Assembly: GCA_043779185.1 (NCBI GenBank)
Contig: JAYWEQ010000032.1
Span: forward strand, 1-26,934
Source of the DNA: JAYWDA01 sp043779185
GTDB taxonomy: Bacteria; Bdellovibrionota; Bdellovibrionia; Bdellovibrionales; Bdellovibrionaceae
Reading direction: 5' to 3'
Length of the DNA: 26,934 nt
Within the stretch, counting starts at the first letter, position 1. Each line of letters starts with the position of its first letter. Below the pieces are notes generated by a model. It did no database searches, was not told where the DNA came from, and was given only the letters and a program-made list of their open reading frames with translations. The position numbers and the translations under genes are program-made. Below are positions 23,888 to 26,934 of the stretch, piece by piece.

Positions 23888-24577
23888 TTAATCCTTAGCG
23901 CCATTTGTTATCCAAAGTCTGATGGCGGTTTTTTCTGCATCTTTCAAAGCTGAATAACCATCTTCAGCCGGTGGCATTCTTTTCTTGTCTGATCTTTCCA
24001 CTGAAAGGACAAGACCGGACTCGTCGGCATTTCCTGGAAGGACTAATTCCAAAGGCGAGTTCATCAGTGAATCTTTGTCCATAAGAATCCTTTTTCCAGA
24101 ATTACCTGGAGAGTGGCAGGAGACGCACTTTTTTTCAAAAATCAATTTAGCAATCGACGCAAATTTTGGTTCCAGAGGAATTTCAGGTTCAGGAGGCAGT
24201 TGCCCTGCGCTGTCTTTAGGGGCCCCCATTTTAATCCAATTCCACAACATTCTTTTTTCTTCGAAAGTTAAGCTGCCTTTTTTGGGCATATTTTTTTCAA
24301 TGAAGACAGTTTTCTTTATTGTTTCCAAGTTTGAAATAATATTTTCGTAGGTTTCTAAGTTTACTTTTCCTGAATCGCCGTGACAATTCGTGCATTTGGG
24401 CTCAATAATTTTTGTATAAACATAGGAATAGTTCATTAACGTTGTTTTTTCTTCAGGGCTGATTTGGCCATAAATCTTATCATTATTTTCATCAGGAATT
24501 TTTAGTCGAGAGTAGTTGCAGGCGGTAATTCCACCTAAAATTATTAATAAAATAATCAACTTTGCAAAACTCATCAT
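23888..24577 (-). CDS. Lipoprotein with two c-type haem sites
   Basis: 229 residues from the ATG at 24577 (part of an ATGATG pair). An upstream GTG at 24604 would add nine residues before the signal and is less likely. Lipobox GITAC gives Cys20. Two cytochrome c modules follow: KCTNCHGDSG (C62, C65, H66) with a later Met in EKNMPKKG and closing helix EKRMLWNWIKMGAP; and KCVSCHSPGN (C151, C154, H155) with Met in KKRMPPAEDG and closing helix IRLWITNGA. This is the short planctomycete-type cytochrome c repeat. It is membrane-anchored and periplasmic, probably an electron carrier. First gene of the minus-strand cytochrome-cupredoxin series; partner oxidase or reductase not in the window. Confidence 0.87.
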   Translation of the reverse strand: MMSFAKLIILLIILGGITACNYSRLKIPDENNDKIYGQISPEEKTTLMNYSYVYTKIIEPKCTNCHGDSGKVNLETYENIISNLETIKKTVFIEKNMPKKGSLTFEEKRMLWNWIKMGAPKDSAGQLPPEPEIPLEPKFASIAKLIFEKKCVSCHSPGNSGKRILMDKDSLMNSPLELVLPGNADESGLVLSVERSDKKRMPPAEDGYSALKDAEKTAIRLWITNGAKD

Positions 24578-24762
24578 ACGAAATACAGACTCCACTTTGA
24601 CCACTAGTTTTTCAAAAACATTTCCTTTTAATCACATTATTTTTATCATAAAAACCAGCGAGTCTCTGAGATATTATTTCTAAGTTTTGCTCCGGCAACT
24701 TAATGCTTCCGCTGGAGGGTCAGAGGCGGTCACTTTTTCACTATTGATCAACTTTTAATCAC

Positions 24763-24779
24763 CCGGTAGGGACGACCGG
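24763..24779. terminator. Weak hairpin after the second csoR
   Basis: CCGGT at 24763-24767 pairs with ACCGG at 24775-24779 around a 7-nt loop, just after the stop of the minus-strand csoR. There is no strong T-tract on the minus side, so termination is uncertain. Confidence 0.35.
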
Positions 24780-24781
24780 CC

Positions 24782-25111
24782 TTAATTTTGACTTTTAAGT
24801 AAGTTGATAATTTCCTCAATTTTAAGTTGAGCCGCCTTCGTATTTTTATTGCCAATGGCGCTTTGAACGCAGTGGCGTAAGTGTTCCTCAAGTATCAAGC
24901 ACTCTATACTGTGGAGTGCCGAGCGGGCCGCCTTCAGCTGCTGAAGAATTTCTGGGCAGTATCTTCTTTCTAGGACCATTTTTTCGATTCCAGAAACCTG
25001 TCCTCGAACCCTGGTTAATCTTTTCATATGGGCGGTATGATTAGCACCGTTGACAGTCATAGATTTGGTTGTTTTTTCAGCCTTCTTTTCTTGCCGAGAA
25101 TTTTCTAGCAT
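24782..25111 (-). CDS. csoR: CsoR-family copper-sensing repressor (second copy)
   Basis: 109 residues of the same helical family as the protein at 9263. Ligand residues C52 (ERRYCPE), H77 and C81 (EEHLRHC) occupy the same residue numbers. The first-helix signature MKRLTRVRGQVSGIEKMVLE is intact. The Lys-rich N-terminal extension differs from the first copy. GGAGG stands 4 nt before the ATG. Its promoter carries a 15-bp near-perfect palindrome, suggesting autoregulation. It diverges from the HGG-family gene at 25244. Copper is the expected ligand from the C-H-C set, but the different operator suggests a separate regulon. Confidence 0.9.
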   Translation of the reverse strand: MLENSRQEKKAEKTTKSMTVNGANHTAHMKRLTRVRGQVSGIEKMVLERRYCPEILQQLKAARSALHSIECLILEEHLRHCVQSAIGNKNTKAAQLKIEEIINLLKSQN

Positions 25112-25132
25112 TGAGCCTCCATACGAGTTTAT

Positions 25133-25160
25133 TACTATACTATAGTAGAGTATATATCAA
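25133..25160 (-). promoter_or_regulatory. Promoter of the second csoR with an overlapping palindrome
   Basis: On the minus strand, TTGATA (complement of 25155-25160), a 15-bp spacer and TATAGT (complement of 25134-25139). The palindrome TACTATACTATAGTA at 25133-25147, symmetric except for its central base, covers the -10. The TTGA-N15-TATAG geometry matches that of the leftward promoter at the first csoR. The palindrome lacks the G/C tract usual for CsoR sites. Confidence 0.55.
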
Positions 25161-25243
25161 GAGTGATTTTACTTAAAATATATGATTATTTTGAAGGCTA
25201 GCGGTATAAATTTGTAATATTTGTCTGTGGAATAGGAGTTGGG

Positions 25244-25636
25244 TTGAAAAGTATATTAGCGGGTTTAATGATAATTTTTTCTCTATCTAGATATTCTGAG
25301 GCTGGCCCTAAGTTTGGGCCGCATGGTGGGTATCTTGCCATGGTTGGCCTTTTTTATAGTGAACTGATGCAGGACTCAGACGGCTCATTCCATATTTATT
25401 TGCTTGATGTCGATTTAAAAAACCCAGTTGTTAAAGATTCTGAAGTTCAAGCATGGTTTATATTAGGAAATACGTCCGTTGAGCTTAAGTGCGAAGCCAT
25501 CGGGGGAGATCACTTTGACTGTGTTCCACGCAGTAAGGTTCTTAAATCCAAGATTCTTCTTGTGAAGGCCAAGCGGGTTCAGGTGCAGGGTCAAGAAACT
25601 ATCTTTAAACTGCCTAACATTCAAAAAATTAATTAA
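25244..25636 (+). CDS. Small secreted HGG protein, paralogue of the 20287 gene
   Basis: 130 residues from a TTG start with AGGAG 5 nt upstream. Signal peptide to about residue 20, then GPKFGPHGGYLAMVGLFYSE, FHIYLLDVDLKNP, VKDSEVQAWF, and Cys83 and Cys93 in KCEAIGGDHFDC. It matches the 20287 product without gaps, apart from a short extra C-terminal tail (IQKIN). A likely promoter is TTGAAG at 25191-25196, 18 bp, TAATAT at 25215-25220, outside the palindrome near the second csoR. Divergent position suggests the two genes act in the same metal response. Function is unknown. Confidence 0.75.
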   Translation: MKSILAGLMIIFSLSRYSEAGPKFGPHGGYLAMVGLFYSELMQDSDGSFHIYLLDVDLKNPVVKDSEVQAWFILGNTSVELKCEAIGGDHFDCVPRSKVLKSKILLVKAKRVQVQGQETIFKLPNIQKIN

Positions 25637-25802
25637 TTCCTTGGATGGAGTGTATTTTTTTAGATTTTATTTTTCCAACTCTTACAGCGGAAATTTCATT
25701 TGCGCGATTTCTGCCTGTTGGCCACCGACAATATTTTTACACAATTCTTTTAGAGCGATATTTGGCATTTAACCAACAAATGTGAAATACAAAATAACAG
25801 AG

Positions 25803-25831
25803 AAACCCTTCAACAAGCTAGCCAAGGGTTT
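25803..25831 (-). terminator. Hairpin terminator of the Cys/His-rich gene
   Basis: AAACCCTT at 25803-25810 pairs perfectly with AAGGGTTT at 25824-25831 around a 13-nt loop. On the minus strand it comes 11 bp after the stop of the gene at 25843 and is followed by the T-rich CTCTGTTATTTTG. Confidence 0.6.
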
Positions 25832-25842
25832 CGAGTACGCTT

Positions 25843-26112
25843 CTATTGAGCATAGCAAGCATGATTCTCATCACCATAGTAACAGGTTCTGTGATCATGA
25901 ACTGCATAAGAATTGCGATAGCCATACTCATGGGCCATATCATGGCATTCATGTTCGTCGTGAGTGCAACCAAGAAAAGCCCAGCGGTTTCCACTGTGAT
26001 TTGGCTTTACAAGATTTTGCGTGGATCGAGTAGACTGAGAGTCTAATTTTGACTCAAGCGCAAACGCACTTTGAAATCCAAGAAACATCAAGGCGACAAA
26101 TAAAATTTTCAT
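25843..26112 (-). CDS. Small secreted Cys/His-rich protein
   Basis: 89 residues, signal peptide KILFVALMFLGFQSAFA. The mature part carries four Cys (49, 56, 77, 86) and eight His, concentrated in LGCTHDEHECHDMAHEYGY and VHDHRTCYYGDENHACYAQ. The even Cys number suggests two disulfides; the His/Asp/Glu content suggests metal binding. AGAGG precedes the ATG and a hairpin follows the stop, so it is a single-gene unit. Frames on the plus strand over the same region lack a signal and ribosome site and are shadows. No family was recognised; a metal-buffering role is inference. Confidence 0.65.
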   Translation of the reverse strand: MKILFVALMFLGFQSAFALESKLDSQSTRSTQNLVKPNHSGNRWAFLGCTHDEHECHDMAHEYGYRNSYAVHDHRTCYYGDENHACYAQ

Positions 26113-26342
26113 AAATTTCCTCTCAAGAGTTAAGCTATGTATTTTCCAAAAGTTGTCAGCATGTCAACCTTGCATTGGGACTGGAAGAAAATTTATATTT
26201 CTGTTTAATGAAACAGGAATAATGACGAGGATTTGACATAATAATGGATTCTCGCACTTTGGAAAAATAATGCAGCTTTGCAAAGATTTTCTGGCGATAA
26301 GAAAGATCTTACCACCAAATGGTTCGCAACTGATTAGAGATA

Positions 26343-26513
26343 CTATTTTAAATCCTGTAAAAGCAACGCTTGTCCCCAACGTTTCGACTGTGATGCCTTC
26401 AATAGATGGAGTTGGGCGATTTGCACCTGACGGACAAGTCGCGGTAGCTGTCCAGTTGATGCCGCGAGAATAACAATAATTGCAATTGCTTCGAAAAATT
26501 TATTGAGTCCCAT
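26343..26513 (-). CDS. 56-residue protein downstream of the XRE regulator
   Basis: ATG at 26511-26513 with a full AAGGAG (complement of 26521-26526) and a 7-nt spacer. The sequence starts MGLNKFFEAIAIIVILAAST, a short hydrophobic segment, and continues with an amphipathic basic part (RLVRQVQIAQLHLL; KRWGQALLLQDLK). It is below the usual size cut-off and overlaps longer shadow frames on both strands (26164-26379 and 26270-26473), but its ribosome site and position 21 bp after the regulator gene favour it. Function is unknown; it could be a small membrane-associated partner of the regulator. Confidence 0.5.
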   Translation of the reverse strand: MGLNKFFEAIAIIVILAASTGQLPRLVRQVQIAQLHLLKASQSKRWGQALLLQDLK

Positions 26514-26534
26514 AAATCTGCTCCTTGGTTCGGG

Positions 26535-26930
26535 TTAAATATTCTGGACTGACGACAACGTATCTGCCGTTATCAGTGATTGGGCGTAGTGAAAAACAGA
26601 TTCAATTTGCTCGGGTTGCAAGGCATGAAGCAAAATCTCAAGTTTGAGTTTGCATGGAACAGCCTTTGACCGAACTGGATCCGTGCTTAAGTTTTTGAAA
26701 CTTGAAGGACTGTACCCATAGCCGGTCATGATTTGATTTCTCATTTCCAAGGTCACAGGCTTTGCACCGGTTTCGATCTTTGAAATATAACTTATAGACA
26801 AGCCGACAAGTTTCGAGGCCGTCGCGAGGTTGTAGCCTTTCTTAAGCCGAATGAATCTTAAGACTGCTCCGTCGTATGTCTTGGCAGTGCGGTCACGATT
26901 TTTGTAAGTCGCAGCCCATGTCTTGAACAT
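26535..26930 (-). CDS. XRE-type helix-turn-helix regulator
   Basis: 131 residues if the ATG at 26930 is the start; only 4 bases remain before the window edge, so the N-terminus may extend further. The helix-turn-helix lies near residues 24-75 (LRFIRLKKGYNLATASKLVG, then LSISYISKIETGAKPVTLEM), a Cro/C1-type fold in which SISYISKIE is the recognition helix. The C-terminal 55 residues (KLKLEILLHALQPEQIESVF) are helical and may dimerise. It is probably transcribed together with the 56-residue gene that follows. Target is unknown and nothing links it directly to the metal genes. Confidence 0.8.
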   Translation of the reverse strand: MFKTWAATYKNRDRTAKTYDGAVLRFIRLKKGYNLATASKLVGLSISYISKIETGAKPVTLEMRNQIMTGYGYSPSSFKNLSTDPVRSKAVPCKLKLEILLHALQPEQIESVFHYAQSLITADTLSSVQNI

Positions 26931-26934
26931 CGAT

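Noticed and set aside
25782..26033. 83-residue His-rich plus-strand frame
   Set aside because: It overlaps the minus-strand gene with signal peptide and ribosome site; its His content mirrors the CAT/ATG-rich codons of that gene.
26270..26473. 67-residue plus-strand frame
   Set aside because: No ribosome site or signal, and it is antisense to the better supported 56-residue gene.

Overview
The window looks like a chromosomal segment of a Gram-negative bacterium, most likely a member of the Bdellovibrionota or a related lineage. This is inferred from the moderate GC content, frequent TTG and GTG starts with strong AGGAG-type ribosome sites, many signal-peptide and lipoprotein precursors, and outer-membrane beta-barrel proteins. 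No rRNA, tRNA, CRISPR array or insertion sequence was recognised.

Left part (1-8010), mostly housekeeping. On the minus strand, htpG is followed by an unknown membrane protein, a CBS-less IMPDH/GMP-reductase family enzyme whose flap looks like GMP reductase, and murI, which runs off the left edge. On the plus strand are a small four-helix membrane protein, a possibly frameshifted small secreted gene, then a secreted protein with three CGRxDYDG repeats that is probably co-transcribed with katG. KatG is followed by a strong GC-rich hairpin and by what appears to be the last codons of a lost outer-membrane barrel gene.

Middle (8405-20670), a copper/heavy-metal block. A periplasmic protein with two HVHP motifs and a CsoR repressor gene diverge around a 15-bp pseudo-palindrome that lies inside both promoters. 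Downstream of csoR runs a compact plus-strand series: three unknown secreted proteins (one with an internal duplication and His-rich helices), a 59-residue lipoprotein too short for the ORF listing that ends like a cytochrome c domain but has no haem site, an EamA-family transporter with a 24-histidine tail, and a Cu(I) P1B-ATPase with YHS and heavy-metal-binding N-terminal modules. Next comes an HME-RND pump, two small secreted HGG/HDG proteins and a TolC/CzcC-type outer-membrane factor. The usual CusB/CzcB adaptor is missing.

Right part (20719-26934). A minus-strand series holds a lipoprotein with two CXXCH sites, a secreted ankyrin-cupredoxin-like fusion, an outer-membrane barrel with an N-terminal CXXCH, a small secreted protein and a small CPLCG membrane protein. 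A second csoR has a near-perfect 15-bp palindrome over its promoter and diverges from a paralogue of the HDG protein. The window ends with a Cys/His-rich secreted protein, a short unlisted 56-residue ORF and an XRE-type regulator at the right edge.

Working model (inference): two CsoR sensors control a periplasmic copper handling and export island that uses several undescribed small secreted proteins in place of, or in addition to, canonical chaperones and adaptors, next to a c-type cytochrome/cupredoxin gene set.
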